DNA of 64,000 nucleotides from Streptomyces antarcticus (GTDB lineage Bacteria > Actinomycetota > Actinomycetes > Streptomycetales > Streptomycetaceae), in NCBI RefSeq assembly GCF_026627255.1, contig NZ_JAPNLM010000010.1:62001-126000 (forward strand), read 5' to 3'. Below, one piece after another: positions 40,812 to 49,971 of this stretch; the first letter of the stretch is position 1; each line of letters opens with the position of its first letter. Made by a program: the position numbers and the translations under genes. The notes under the pieces were generated by a model. The model was not told where the DNA came from. It ran no database searches and saw only the letters and a list, made by a program, of their open reading frames with translations.

Positions 40812-41693
40812 GTGTCGGCTCCAGAGCCCACCATGAGCCATGCGGGCGCGCCGGTAGGCGGCCTGCTGCTGCTCGTCGACCCGGTCGCCCGCCGTCTTGA
40901 CGGCGAGTCCGTGCGGATCGCGAAAGATGTGTTGTCAGCGGGAGCGGCGGCGAAAATCTGCCTTCCGGATTCGCAGGAGGAGTTTGCGCGGGCCCTCGCC
41001 CGCCGGGGTCATCGGCAGCCGGTGATCGTGGGCGACGACCGGGCGCTGGTCCGTGCCGTCGGGCTGTTGCACCGCGAGCGGGGGCTGGCCGGAGGGGCTG
41101 TTTCGCTGATCCCGGTGGGCCAGGCGGCCAACCTGGGGCTGGCCCGGTCGCTCGGTGTGCCCCAGTCGGCCGTCACGGCGGCGCGGGCGGTGCTCGACGG
41201 GTCGGTGCACATGTGCGACCTGCTGGTCGACGACAGCGACGGGGTGGTGCTGGGAGAGCTGTGGATCCCGCCGCTGCGCGCCGGGTCGGACGCCGCCTCC
41301 CGGGGCCCCCGGCGGCCGGGGACCGGGCCGTCGGTGTGGAGCGCGTACCGGTCGCTGGTGCGGTCGCTGGTGCGCCCGGTGGGCGGCGGGGGACCGGTGC
41401 CGCGCCGGCTGCGGGTGGAGGCCGACGGGGTGGTGCTGGTGGACGTGGACCGCCCGGTGGAGGACGTCTCGCTGTCCACGCGGGACGACGGCGGCCTCGC
41501 GGAGGTCACGGTCCGGACGGCCGGGGGCGCCGGCGGCGCGGGCGCTGGCACGGTGGTGCGGGCCCGGGCCAAGACGGTGACGGTGTCGGGCGCGGACTTC
41601 CGCTACCGCGCCGACGTCGCCGTGGCGGGCCCGGTGCGCCGCCGTACGTGGACCCTGCACCCTGCGGCCTGGGCACTCACCCGGCCCCGCTGA
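40812..41693 (+). CDS. Diacylglycerol kinase catalytic-domain-like protein
   Basis: 293 residues. The pattern GGLLLLVDPVARRLDGESVRIAKDVL, then GDDRALVRAVGLLHRER, then SLIPVGQAANLGLARSLGVP resembles the DAGK/LCB5 family catalytic domain, where GGDG- and GT-type loops bind ATP. Here the usual GGDGT is replaced by VGDDRAL, so nucleotide binding may be lost or altered. A C-terminal beta-rich region follows (VEADGVVLVDVDRPVEDVSL). The start at GTG 40812 follows GAGGAAGGA; the ATG at 40833 is possible. Confidence 0.72.
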   Translation: MSAPEPTMSHAGAPVGGLLLLVDPVARRLDGESVRIAKDVLSAGAAAKICLPDSQEEFARALARRGHRQPVIVGDDRALVRAVGLLHRERGLAGGAVSLIPVGQAANLGLARSLGVPQSAVTAARAVLDGSVHMCDLLVDDSDGVVLGELWIPPLRAGSDAASRGPRRPGTGPSVWSAYRSLVRSLVRPVGGGGPVPRRLRVEADGVVLVDVDRPVEDVSLSTRDDGGLAEVTVRTAGGAGGAGAGTVVRARAKTVTVSGADFRYRADVAVAGPVRRRTWTLHPAAWALTRPR

Positions 41694-41755
41694 CACGTCC
41701 GCCGGAGCGCGGCGGCCGGGCGCTCGCGCCGGAGCGCGGCGGCCGGAGCACGAAC

Positions 41756-41810
41756 GTCAGAACGCGGTGAGTCAGAACGCGGTGAGTCAGAACGCGAAGG
41801 TCAGAACGCG
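41756..41810. repeat. 15-bp tandem repeat covering the 3' end of the P450 gene
   Basis: Units of GTCAGAACGCGGTGA repeated about 3.5 times, degenerating at the P450 end. On the minus strand each unit contains GCGTTCTGAC, which is the last codons and stop of the P450 gene. The 3' end has thus been copied several times downstream. A second pair of repeats (CCGGAGCGCGGCGGCCGG) lies at about 41702-41746. Confidence 0.85.
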
Positions 41811-43024
41811 ACGATCAGCTCCTCCAGCCCCCTGATGACGTACCCGTCCCGCCACCGCGGCTCCTTCACGAGTCGCAGCGGCGGGACCCCGGGCGCCAGC
41901 AGCGCCCCGAAGGACGCCTCCAACTCCCGTCGCGCCAGGGGGGCTCCGAGGCAGTAGTGGATTCCGGCGCCGAAGGTCAGATGCGGATTGTCGGCCCGTA
42001 CGAGGTCCAGAACGTCGGGGTCGGCGAACCGCGCCGGGTCCCGGTTCGCCGAGCCGAAGAGCAGCGCGACCTCGGCGCCGCGGGGGATGACGGTGTCACC
42101 GACCTCGATGTCGTCGAGCACCCAGCGTTCGAACATTTGTAGGGGTGTATCGAAGCGCAGGAGTTCATCCACAGCTGTGGACAAGTATTTGGACGCCGCG
42201 TCCCCGGGGTGCGGACGGGCCCGGAGCTCCGCGAGCTGTTCCGGGTGGCGCAGCAGCGTCCACCAGCCGTTGGCGGTGGTGTTGACGGTCGCTTCGTGCC
42301 CGGCGTTCAGCAGGAGCACGCAGGTGGAGATCATCTCCTGCTCGCTGAGGCGGCCCGCCTCGTCGTGGGCGGCGATCAGCCCGGAGATCAGATCCTCCCC
42401 GGGTCGGGCGCGCCGCTCGGCGATCAGCGCCCGCAGGTACGCGCTGAACTCCTCGCTCGCCCGCACCGCGCGCCGCGCCGTCTCCTCGTCCGGCCGCAGC
42501 TCGAACATGCCGCAGATGTCCGCCGACCAGGGCCGCAGCAGCCCCCGGTCCGCCTCCGGGATGCCGAGCAGTTCGGCGATCACCGCCACCGGCAGCGGTT
42601 CGGCGACGGCGGTGAGCAGATCCCCGCCGCCGTCCGCGACCAACTGCCCCACCAGCTCCCGCGCGAGCCGCCGCACGGCGGGGACCAGCCGCTCCACGGT
42701 CCGCGGGGTGAAGGCCTTCGCCACCAGCCCGCGCACCCGCGCGTGCGCGGGGTCCTCCAGGTCCAGCAGGCCGTTGCCGTTGAGCACGTGGAACGGCTCG
42801 TGCTCCGCCGGAGGGGCCGCACGGCCGAACTCCTCGTGCGAGAACCGGTGCAGGTAGGTCCGGCCCAGCCGCCGGTCCCGCAGCAGCGCGCTCACATCGG
42901 CGTAGTGCGGCACCAGCCACTGACCGGTGGCCTCGTACCACACGGCCCGCCCACGCCCCCGCAACTCCCGGTAGGCCGGGTACGGATCGGCGACGAACGC
43001 GGGGTCCCACGGATCAAAGCCCAT
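41801..43024 (-). CDS. Cytochrome P450
   Basis: 407 residues of class I bacterial P450. The I-helix segment is LLNAGHEATVNTTANG, the K-helix ExxR is DELLR, and the heme loop is FGAGIHYCLGAPLAR with Cys358 as the thiolate ligand. It resembles the CYP107 group common in streptomycetes. The I-helix has H-E-A-T, with an Ala inserted relative to the usual (A/G)GxET, which may affect oxygen activation. No ferredoxin gene is adjacent. The substrate is unknown. Confidence 0.92.
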   Translation of the reverse strand: MGFDPWDPAFVADPYPAYRELRGRGRAVWYEATGQWLVPHYADVSALLRDRRLGRTYLHRFSHEEFGRAAPPAEHEPFHVLNGNGLLDLEDPAHARVRGLVAKAFTPRTVERLVPAVRRLARELVGQLVADGGGDLLTAVAEPLPVAVIAELLGIPEADRGLLRPWSADICGMFELRPDEETARRAVRASEEFSAYLRALIAERRARPGEDLISGLIAAHDEAGRLSEQEMISTCVLLLNAGHEATVNTTANGWWTLLRHPEQLAELRARPHPGDAASKYLSTAVDELLRFDTPLQMFERWVLDDIEVGDTVIPRGAEVALLFGSANRDPARFADPDVLDLVRADNPHLTFGAGIHYCLGAPLARRELEASFGALLAPGVPPLRLVKEPRWRDGYVIRGLEELIVAF

Positions 43025-43221
43025 CCCCGCACCCTAGGGGGTGACCGGAAAGGTTCCCGTGTCGCGGCGCCCGGCGCGGCACCCCGCCGCGTTGTCGGCG
43101 CCACCGGCGCGGCAACCGGACCCGCCGGACGGGCTGTTCCCACAACCCCCGTACCGTCCAGAGCGGTTCCCCGCCCGCCCGGAGGCCCGGGGCGCCAGCG
43201 CGCCGCCTCGCGCCCCGCGCC

Positions 43222-43881
43222 CTAGCCGGGCCGTACCAAGCGGGTCTCGTAGGCGAACACCGCGGCCTGCGTCCGGTCCCGGAGACCCAGCTTGACCAGG
43301 ATCCGGCTCACATGGGTCTTGATCGTGGACTCCGCGACGACCAGCCGGTCGGCTATCTCGGCGTTGGAGAGCCCCTGAGCGATCAGCACGAGCACCTCGG
43401 TCTCGCGCTCCGTCAGCTCTCCCACGCCCGCCGGGTCGGCGAGCCTCGGGCTCTCGGCGAGCTTGGAGAACTCCGCGATCAGCCGCTTGGTCACCGAGGG
43501 TGCCAGCAGCGCCTCGCCGGCCGCCACCACCCGCACCCCGTCGGCCAGCTGACGGGCCGAGGCGTCCTTGAGCAGGAACCCGGAGGCCCCGGCCCGCAGC
43601 GCCTGGTACACGTACTCGTCGAGGTCGAAGGTCGTCAGGACCAGCACCTTCGCGTCGGTGTCGGCGGCCACGATCTCCCGCGTCGCCTCCAGTCCGTTCA
43701 TCAGCGGCATCCGGATGTCCATCAGCACCACGTCCGGCCGCAGCGCCGCCACCTGCGCGATGGCCTCACGGCCGTCGACGGCCTCCCCGACCACCTCGAT
43801 GCCGTCCATGGCGTTCAACAGGACCGAGAAGCCCTCGCGGACCATCATCTGGTCGTCGACGATCAATACCCTGATCGTCAT
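43222..43881 (-). CDS. NarL/LuxR-family response regulator (system A)
   Basis: 219 residues. The receiver domain has phospho-acceptor D55 (DVVLMDIRMP) and the acidic VDD pair at the start; the LuxR helix-turn-helix is at about 152-215 (LTERETEVLVLIAQGLSNAEIADRL). It overlaps the end of its kinase gene by 4 bp and is transcribed after it. Its neighbour system B encodes a very similar regulator (about the same length, with the same FDLDEYVYxALRAGASGFLLKDASA block). Confidence 0.95.
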   Translation of the reverse strand: MTIRVLIVDDQMMVREGFSVLLNAMDGIEVVGEAVDGREAIAQVAALRPDVVLMDIRMPLMNGLEATREIVAADTDAKVLVLTTFDLDEYVYQALRAGASGFLLKDASARQLADGVRVVAAGEALLAPSVTKRLIAEFSKLAESPRLADPAGVGELTERETEVLVLIAQGLSNAEIADRLVVAESTIKTHVSRILVKLGLRDRTQAAVFAYETRLVRPG

Positions 43882-45257
43882 GGCGTTCCCGCCCCGGAGC
43901 CCGCCCCGGAGCCCGCCCCGGAGCCCGGCGCGGACGCGTCCTCGGCCGCCGACTCGGCACGGCCGCGCACCGGGATGAACACCGCCACCTCATACCCGCC
44001 GCCGACCGTGCTGCCGGCCGTCATCTCCCCCTCCAGCATGGCCACGCGCTCCCGCATCCCCGTGATCCCGTGCCCGGCTCCGGGCGAGGGGCGGACGTCC
44101 CCCGTCGCCGCCTCGTTGACCACGCGTATCCCCAGGCCGCCGAGCACGTAGGACACCTCCACAGCGGCCTGCGCACCCGGCGCGTGCCGCAGCGTGTTGC
44201 TCAGCGCCTCCTGGATGATCCGGTACGCCGACAGCTCCACTCCCTGCGGCAGCTCCCGGACCGCGCCCGTGACGGTCTTGTCCACGCTCAGCCCGGCCTC
44301 CCGCACGTTCGCCAGCAGCCCGTCCAGCGAGGCCAGCGTCGGCTGCGGGGCGTCGGGGGCCTCGTAGTCCGCGGAGCGCACCACCCCCAGCACCCGGCGC
44401 AGTTCCGTCAGGGCCGCCACCGCGTTCTCCCGGATGGTGACGAACGCGGCCTCCAGCTCCGGCGGCGGATTCTTCACCCGGTACGGCGCCGCCTCCGCCT
44501 GGATCGCCACCACCGACATGTGGTGCGCCACCACGTCGTGCAGCTCGCGGGCGATCGTGGTCCGCTCCTCCAGCAGCGTCCGCTTGTCCCGCTCGACGGC
44601 CGTCACCTCCTGCTGCGCCGTCACCTCCGCCGTGGCGTGCCGGCGTATCTGGACGCTGCTCGCGATCGCCAGCGCGATGGCCGAGGTCACCGCCATCTCC
44701 GGAAGGTTCATCCCCGACCGGTTGCCGAACACCATCGCGATCACGAAACCCAGGGCGAAGGTCAGCGCCCACATCCAGGCCGCGATCCGCGGCCCGGTCC
44801 GCAGGGTCACCAGGACCAGGACGACGATGTAGGAGAAGAAGCTGCCCGGGGTCCAGGGCCAGTTCCAGGATCCGCCGAGCACGGCCAGGACCAGCGTCAT
44901 CGCGACGGCCGCCCACCACGCACCCACCGGCCGCACCAGCGTCATCAGGATCGGGATCGCGGCGATGAGCCCTGCGGCGAGCCGCCCCAGATCGCCGAGG
45001 AAGGTCTGCTGGGAGCCGACCGTGAAGATCGCGGCGAAGACGGCCAGCGCCGTCACCGCCGCGTACCGGCTCCACGGCGAGTGCCTGCGTATCGCCGCGG
45101 GCATCCGCCGCATGAAGCGCCCCGGGGTCGCCACCAGCGGTAGCGGCCGGTAGGCGAAGGCATCGGTGATCATGTCCTGGCGCAGGGTCGCCAGTACCCC
45201 CGCTGCCATGCGGAACTCGGGTGTCCGGGCTGTCCCCCCGGCGGTCGTCTCGGTCAT
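43878..45257 (-). CDS. Sensor histidine kinase (system A)
   Basis: 459 residues from the ATG at 45257. After a short cytoplasmic N-terminus come about five or six membrane helices (residues 45-210). Then follow the HisKA_3 dimerisation segment with the phospho-His in ARELHDVVAHHMSVVAIQAEAA, and an HATPase_c domain with the N box YRIIQEALSNTLRHAP and G box GAGHGITGMRERVAMLEG. It phosphorylates the response regulator encoded next. The signal is unknown; the sensor is membrane-embedded with no large outer domain. The C-terminus ends in a Gly/Ala/Ser repeat tail. Confidence 0.94.
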   Translation of the reverse strand: MTETTAGGTARTPEFRMAAGVLATLRQDMITDAFAYRPLPLVATPGRFMRRMPAAIRRHSPWSRYAAVTALAVFAAIFTVGSQQTFLGDLGRLAAGLIAAIPILMTLVRPVGAWWAAVAMTLVLAVLGGSWNWPWTPGSFFSYIVVLVLVTLRTGPRIAAWMWALTFALGFVIAMVFGNRSGMNLPEMAVTSAIALAIASSVQIRRHATAEVTAQQEVTAVERDKRTLLEERTTIARELHDVVAHHMSVVAIQAEAAPYRVKNPPPELEAAFVTIRENAVAALTELRRVLGVVRSADYEAPDAPQPTLASLDGLLANVREAGLSVDKTVTGAVRELPQGVELSAYRIIQEALSNTLRHAPGAQAAVEVSYVLGGLGIRVVNEAATGDVRPSPGAGHGITGMRERVAMLEGEMTAGSTVGGGYEVAVFIPVRGRAESAAEDASAPGSGAGSGAGSGAGTP

Positions 45258-45345
45258 ACACACAACCGTAGGTCGCCGCCCCCGTCGCCCGCGTCGCCGC
45301 TGATGGGGATATCCGGGGGTCCCCCTCAAGTACTACCCGGGTCCG

Positions 45346-46017
45346 TCAGTAGCCCGTCGGGCGGATCAGACCCGTCTCGTACGCGAAGACGGCGGCCTGC
45401 GTCCGGTCCCGCAGCCCCAGCTTCACCAGGATGCGGCCCACATGGGTCTTCACCGTCTGCTCGGCCAGGACCAGGTGCGCGGCGATCTCCGCGTTCGACA
45501 GGCCCTGGGCGATCAGCGACAGCACCTCCGTCTCCCGCTCGGTCAGCTCGTCGATCCGCGCACGTGACCGGCCGCGGGGAGCCCCCATCCGGGAGAACTC
45601 CGTGATCAGCCGCTTCGTGATGTTCGGCGAGAGCAGCGCCTCCCCGGCCGCCACCACCCGCACCGCCTCGGCCAGCTGGTCCGCCGAGGCGTCCTTGAGC
45701 AGGAAGCCGGAGGCCCCGGCCCGCAGCGCCTCGTACACGTACTCGTCGAGGTCGAAGGTGGTGAGCACCAGCACCTTCACGGAGGCGCCCGGGACGGCGG
45801 TGATGACGGACGTGGCCTCGATGCCGCCCATGCCCGGCATGCGGATGTCCATCAGCACCACGTCCGGGTCCAGCGCGGCGACCTGGGCCACGGCATCGGC
45901 GCCGTCCACAGCCTGGCCGACCACCTCGATGTCGGGCTGGGCGTTGAGCAGCACGGTGAACCCCTGCCGGACCATCATCTGGTCGTCGGCGATCATCACC
46001 TTGATGGGGCTGGTCAT
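45346..46017 (-). CDS. NarL/LuxR-family response regulator (system B)
   Basis: 223 residues. The receiver phospho-acceptor is D57 and the LuxR-type DNA-binding domain is C-terminal (LTERETEVLSLIAQGLSNAEIAAHL). It lies 5 bp after its kinase gene. System B is transcribed ahead of system A on the same strand with 88 bp between the two pairs. The strong likeness to system A points to a tandem duplication followed by divergence. Confidence 0.95.
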   Translation of the reverse strand: MTSPIKVMIADDQMMVRQGFTVLLNAQPDIEVVGQAVDGADAVAQVAALDPDVVLMDIRMPGMGGIEATSVITAVPGASVKVLVLTTFDLDEYVYEALRAGASGFLLKDASADQLAEAVRVVAAGEALLSPNITKRLITEFSRMGAPRGRSRARIDELTERETEVLSLIAQGLSNAEIAAHLVLAEQTVKTHVGRILVKLGLRDRTQAAVFAYETGLIRPTGY

Positions 46018-46022
46018 GGGGG

Positions 46023-47366
46023 TCAGTCCTTCTTCGTGTCAGGGGCGGATCCACCGGTCGGCTGCCGCGGGTCCATCGGGAGCACGGCGCTCACCTCGTA
46101 CCCGCCGCCGGGGCACGGCCCCGCGGCCAGCTCGCCCCCCAGCATGCCCGCGCGTTCCCGCATGCCCAACAGCCCGTGTCCCGCGCCCGGAGAGGACGGG
46201 GCGGGGCGCGTCGGCGCGGTGTTGGCGACGCACAGGTGCAGCTCGTGCGGCCCGTAGGCGATGCCGACCTCGACCTGCGACCCGGGCGCGTGGCGCAGGC
46301 AGTTGCTCAGGGCCTCCTGCACGATCCGGTACGCGGTGAGCTCGACGCCCGGGGTCAGCGGCCGACGGCGGCCCGCGATCTCGGTGGTGACGTCCAGTCC
46401 GGCCCCCCGCACGTTGTCCACGAGGCCCTCCAGCTCGGCGAGGGTCGGCTGCGGATGGTGCGGGTTCGCGGGATCCTCCGGTTCCTCGGAGCGCAGGACG
46501 CCCAGTACCCGGCGCAGCTCGGTCAGGGCCTCCAGGGCGTTCTCCCGGATGCCGGACAGATTCTCCTTCAGCTCCTCGGACGGGTTCTCCACGAGGTGCG
46601 GGGCGACCTGGGCCTGGATGGAGATCACCGACATGTGGTGCGCGACCACGTCATGGAGCTCGCGGGCGATCCGGCTGCGCTCCTCCAGCAGGGTGCGCCG
46701 GGCGCGTTCCTCCCCGGTGAGGTTCTCCTGCTCGACGAGTTCGCCGCGGGCCAGCCGCAGCGCGCGCAGCGCGTAGCCGAGGAGTCCGGCGAAGCCGAAG
46801 AGGAGCGCGGCGCCCACGAAGGTGCTCTGGCCGTTCACCGGTTTGAAGAGCGCCTCGGTCAGGGCGGTGTAGCCGACCGAGACGCCGACGACCGCGATGG
46901 TGACCCTGGGCGGTACCCGTAGGGCGGCCAGGAGGATGAGCGGCGCGAAGGCGAACAGCCCGCCGGGCGTCCAGGGCCAGGTCGCCCCCGGCCCCAGGGG
47001 GAGGGGGATCGTCCAGGCGATCAGGGCCGCGGCCACCAGCCCGAGCCACCAGGCGGCGATCGGACGGAACAGCGCCAGCCCGATGGCCAGACCGGTCAGG
47101 ACCGCCAGGAAGAACGCGAGGTCGCCGCTGACCTGGTACGGGTCGAAGAGCTGCGTCGCCGTGAGGAGGCCGAGGAGCACGGCCGCGAGCATGACGATCA
47201 CGTGCGGCAGCCGGGCCAGCCAGCGCGGCCGCGACATCCGGGGAAGCGGGTCCCGGCGCAGGGTGAACAGTTCCCGCCCCACCGCCCGCCAGGTGGTGTC
47301 CCCCAGGACGGGGGCACGGAACGGTGGTTCGGCCGGGGACGGGGGCTTCGGAGTCACGGGGGTCAC
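46023..47366 (-). CDS. Sensor histidine kinase (system B)
   Basis: About 447 residues from the GTG at 47366. A Pro-rich cytoplasmic N-terminus is followed by about six membrane helices, then HisKA_3 with ARELHDVVAHHMSVISIQAQVAP and HATPase_c with YRIVQEALSNCLRHAP and GAGHGLLGMRERAGML. It pairs with the regulator downstream. The GTG start lies one base after the TAG of the acyltransferase gene, with AAGGAGG about 15 bp upstream; an ATG at 47408 would overlap that gene by 41 bp. Confidence 0.92.
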   Translation of the reverse strand: MTPVTPKPPSPAEPPFRAPVLGDTTWRAVGRELFTLRRDPLPRMSRPRWLARLPHVIVMLAAVLLGLLTATQLFDPYQVSGDLAFFLAVLTGLAIGLALFRPIAAWWLGLVAAALIAWTIPLPLGPGATWPWTPGGLFAFAPLILLAALRVPPRVTIAVVGVSVGYTALTEALFKPVNGQSTFVGAALLFGFAGLLGYALRALRLARGELVEQENLTGEERARRTLLEERSRIARELHDVVAHHMSVISIQAQVAPHLVENPSEELKENLSGIRENALEALTELRRVLGVLRSEEPEDPANPHHPQPTLAELEGLVDNVRGAGLDVTTEIAGRRRPLTPGVELTAYRIVQEALSNCLRHAPGSQVEVGIAYGPHELHLCVANTAPTRPAPSSPGAGHGLLGMRERAGMLGGELAAGPCPGGGYEVSAVLPMDPRQPTGGSAPDTKKD

Positions 47367-47367
47367 C

Positions 47368-48675
47368 CTAGGCACCGGTGACCTCCTTGACGGGGTCCGG
47401 ACAAGCACCGGCCGTCCGCCGCGCGGCAGCCGGGCGGGACCCGGCCACCCGGGCGGCCCGCGGCGGCCGGGACGCCTGCGGGGGCCCGGGTGGCCGCGCA
47501 GACCCGGGTGGCCGCGGGGGCGGGGACGGCCGCGGGGTCGTCCGGGGCGACCGCCGTGACCGGGGTCGCTCGTACGCGCGGAACGCGGCCCAGCACACCG
47601 CCAGCGCGGCGGCGAACACCGGCAGCCACAACAGCCGGGCGGCCGTCCAGCCCACCGAGCCGGGCACCGTGTGCAGCCCGGGCAGGTCTGCCGAGACCAG
47701 CAGCCCGACGGCGGTGACAGCGATCATGGCGGTCTGGTGCCAGAGGAAGACCGTCATGGCGGACAGGTTCACCAGGGCCACCTTCGCCCAGGCCCGCGGC
47801 CGGCACATGGCCCGGGCCAGCGGCTCGCGGACCAGCAGCGCCAGCCCGCACTGGGCCAGGCCGAAGGCCACGGCGGCGAGCGTCGGCGGGTTCAGGTTCG
47901 ACACCGCGGCGCCGGGAACGCCCACCATCGACGCCGGGTACCCGCCCCAGAGCACCAGCGAGGCGGTGGCGGCGGCCCCGCCGCAGAGCAGGAGCAGCGC
48001 CGGCCCACGCCGGGCGAACACCCCCCGGGACCACGCGGCGCCCAGGGCGTACGGCACGAGCCAGCCGGCGGCCACGTTGACCCAGCCGATCGCCTCGGGC
48101 CCGCCGAAGCCGAACCGCCACACGTCGACGCCCGCCACCACGGCCAGCGGCCAGAGCGGGTTCAGCCGCGCCACCAGCGGGGTCACGGCGGTCAGCGCGG
48201 CGAACACCAGCAGGAACCACAGCGGCGACAGCACCAGCGCGACCAGGGTCCGCACGGTGTCCAGCGGCACCCCGCCGAGGAGCATCCCACCCGCGGCCAC
48301 GGTCCACAGGACCAGTACCGCGGCGACCGGACGGAACAGCCGGCCCAGCCGCTGCCCGACCCAGGTGCCGTACGGGATCCCCCGCGCCCGGGCCGACGCG
48401 TACCCGCCCGCCGCGACCTGGCCGCCGACGAGGAAGAAGACGGCGAGGGTCTGGAACACCCAGGACACCGGGGCCAGCCAGGGCATGTACGCCAGCGGAC
48501 TCGCGCCGCTCAGACCGCCGTTGGCGGTGGTCACGGCGGTGACCAGCCAGTGGCCGAGCACCACGCCAAGGATCGCGAAGGCCCGCAGCGCGTCCACGGC
48601 GCGGTCCCGCCCGGCCGGGGTGGCGCCGTCGACGCGGTCCGCCAGGACGGACCAGCGGGAGCGGAGGCTACGCAC
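47368..48675 (-). CDS. Membrane acyltransferase (acyltransferase-3 family)
   Basis: 435 residues from the GTG at 48675, which overlaps the preceding gene's TAG by 8 bp. About ten membrane segments; the first region RDRAVDALRAFAILGVVLGHW has the Asp/Arg and His of the family (RxxxxDxLRxxAI…GH). These enzymes O-acylate sugars or other wall and secondary-metabolite components at the membrane. The last 65 residues are a Pro/Arg/Ala-rich cytoplasmic tail. It is translated just upstream of kinase B and is probably in one operon with both two-component systems. Confidence 0.88.
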   Translation of the reverse strand: MRSLRSRWSVLADRVDGATPAGRDRAVDALRAFAILGVVLGHWLVTAVTTANGGLSGASPLAYMPWLAPVSWVFQTLAVFFLVGGQVAAGGYASARARGIPYGTWVGQRLGRLFRPVAAVLVLWTVAAGGMLLGGVPLDTVRTLVALVLSPLWFLLVFAALTAVTPLVARLNPLWPLAVVAGVDVWRFGFGGPEAIGWVNVAAGWLVPYALGAAWSRGVFARRGPALLLLCGGAAATASLVLWGGYPASMVGVPGAAVSNLNPPTLAAVAFGLAQCGLALLVREPLARAMCRPRAWAKVALVNLSAMTVFLWHQTAMIAVTAVGLLVSADLPGLHTVPGSVGWTAARLLWLPVFAAALAVCWAAFRAYERPRSRRSPRTTPRPSPPPRPPGSARPPGPPQASRPPRAARVAGSRPAAARRTAGACPDPVKEVTGA

Positions 48676-49786
48676 GGGACACCCCCGGAGCAGGGACGAT
48701 GGCGGAGGTGCCGGTGCCGGTGCCGGTGCCGGTGGCGGTGCCGAGGACGATGGCGGCCAGGCTGTCGAGGGATTCGGTGCCGGGCTTGAGGTAGTCGCTG
48801 TGCCCGGCGGAGCCGGCGGCGAAGGGCCGGGCGCCGAAGGCCGGGTCGACCGGGTCGGCGCCGAAGCCGACCCCGGCGACCCGCACGTGCGGAACGCCGC
48901 CGATCCAGTCGCCGGTGCCCCGGCCGGCCCACACCCGGGCCCCGGTCGGCAGGTCGCCGGCGGAGTCGGCCCCCGTGCCCGGGCTGCCGAACAGGGCCAC
49001 GTCGGTGACCCCCGGCCCGGTGGCGGTCCGGGCACAGACCACGGACCCGTAGGAGTGGCACAGCAGGGAGATCCGGGCACCCGGGCCCGACAGCCCCCGC
49101 AACCGGTCGAGGAAGGGCCGCAGTTCGGCGGCGGCCTCGTCCGCCCGTCCGGCGGTGAGGACGGTGACGCTGACCGTACCCGGAGTGTCGTACCCGAGCC
49201 AGGCCACCACGGCCGAGCGCGGGTGCTCGGCCTCGAGGCGCTGCTGAAGGGCGACGGCCCCGGCGCGGAACCGCTGGTAGGTGTCGAGCGTGGTGTCCGA
49301 CCCGGGCACGAGCACGGTGACGCGGTCGGCGCCCTCCAGGCCGCCGAACACCTCGACGGCGCGCCCCTTCCCGCGGCCGTCGAACGCGAGGAACCGGGCC
49401 GCACCGCCCGCCTCCATGGCACGGAGCTTCGCGGCCCGGCCCGTGCGGCCGGCGCTCCGGGCCGTACGGGCCGCCTCGGCGAGGTTGGCGAGGTTGGCGG
49501 CGTACCGCCCCTCTGCCGTGGCGTCCTCCGCGAACACCACGGGCGGCGGCGCGGGCACGTCGGGGGAGGCGGCGGCGGAGACGGGTATCGCGACGGCGGA
49601 GGCGACCAGGGCGGCCAGCACCGTGCGCCGCGCCCGCCCTCCGGCCCGCCCACCAGCCCGTACGGCCCCGGCGACGCCCGCCGCGCCCGCCGTCCCGGTC
49701 GCCGTGCCGGTCGCCGTGCCCGCCGCGCCCGCCGTGCCGGTCGCCGTGCCCGCCGTGCCCGTTGTCCCGGTCGTCGTCCCCGCCAT
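48668..49786 (-). CDS. DUF1023 alpha/beta hydrolase with T/G/A-repeat N-terminus
   Basis: 372 residues. The first 45 residues consist of Thr, Gly and Ala in short repeats (GTATGTAGAAG-like). Then come a basic stretch and a signal-like helix (RRTVLAALVASAVAIPVSA), followed by the DUF1023 hydrolase domain with nucleophile Ser in LLCHSYGSVV, the acid near GADPVDP and the His in AGHSDYLKP. The ATG at 49786 has AAGGAA 7 bp upstream and no later start fits, so the repeat tract appears translated. A second GTATGTGTGTGT tract sits near the C-terminus. It is probably an exported esterase or lipase. Confidence 0.82.
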   Translation of the reverse strand: MAGTTTGTTGTAGTATGTAGAAGTATGTATGTAGAAGVAGAVRAGGRAGGRARRTVLAALVASAVAIPVSAAASPDVPAPPPVVFAEDATAEGRYAANLANLAEAARTARSAGRTGRAAKLRAMEAGGAARFLAFDGRGKGRAVEVFGGLEGADRVTVLVPGSDTTLDTYQRFRAGAVALQQRLEAEHPRSAVVAWLGYDTPGTVSVTVLTAGRADEAAAELRPFLDRLRGLSGPGARISLLCHSYGSVVCARTATGPGVTDVALFGSPGTGADSAGDLPTGARVWAGRGTGDWIGGVPHVRVAGVGFGADPVDPAFGARPFAAGSAGHSDYLKPGTESLDSLAAIVLGTATGTGTGTGTSAIVPAPGVSRA

Positions 49787-49971
49787 CGTCTGTTCCTTCG
49801 GTCCGGAAGAGCCGTCCCCGCCCCTCTCCGTTCCGAAGTTAGAAATCCAGGCCCGTGGTTCGCGTCCCGCTGCGGAGCCGTGTTCGTACGTGGCTCTCAG
49901 GTATGACAGGGGTTACGTGAGAGGCGAGTTGGGACCGGTTGAGACGCCCGGCCGTTCGTTAGGGTCTCGTC

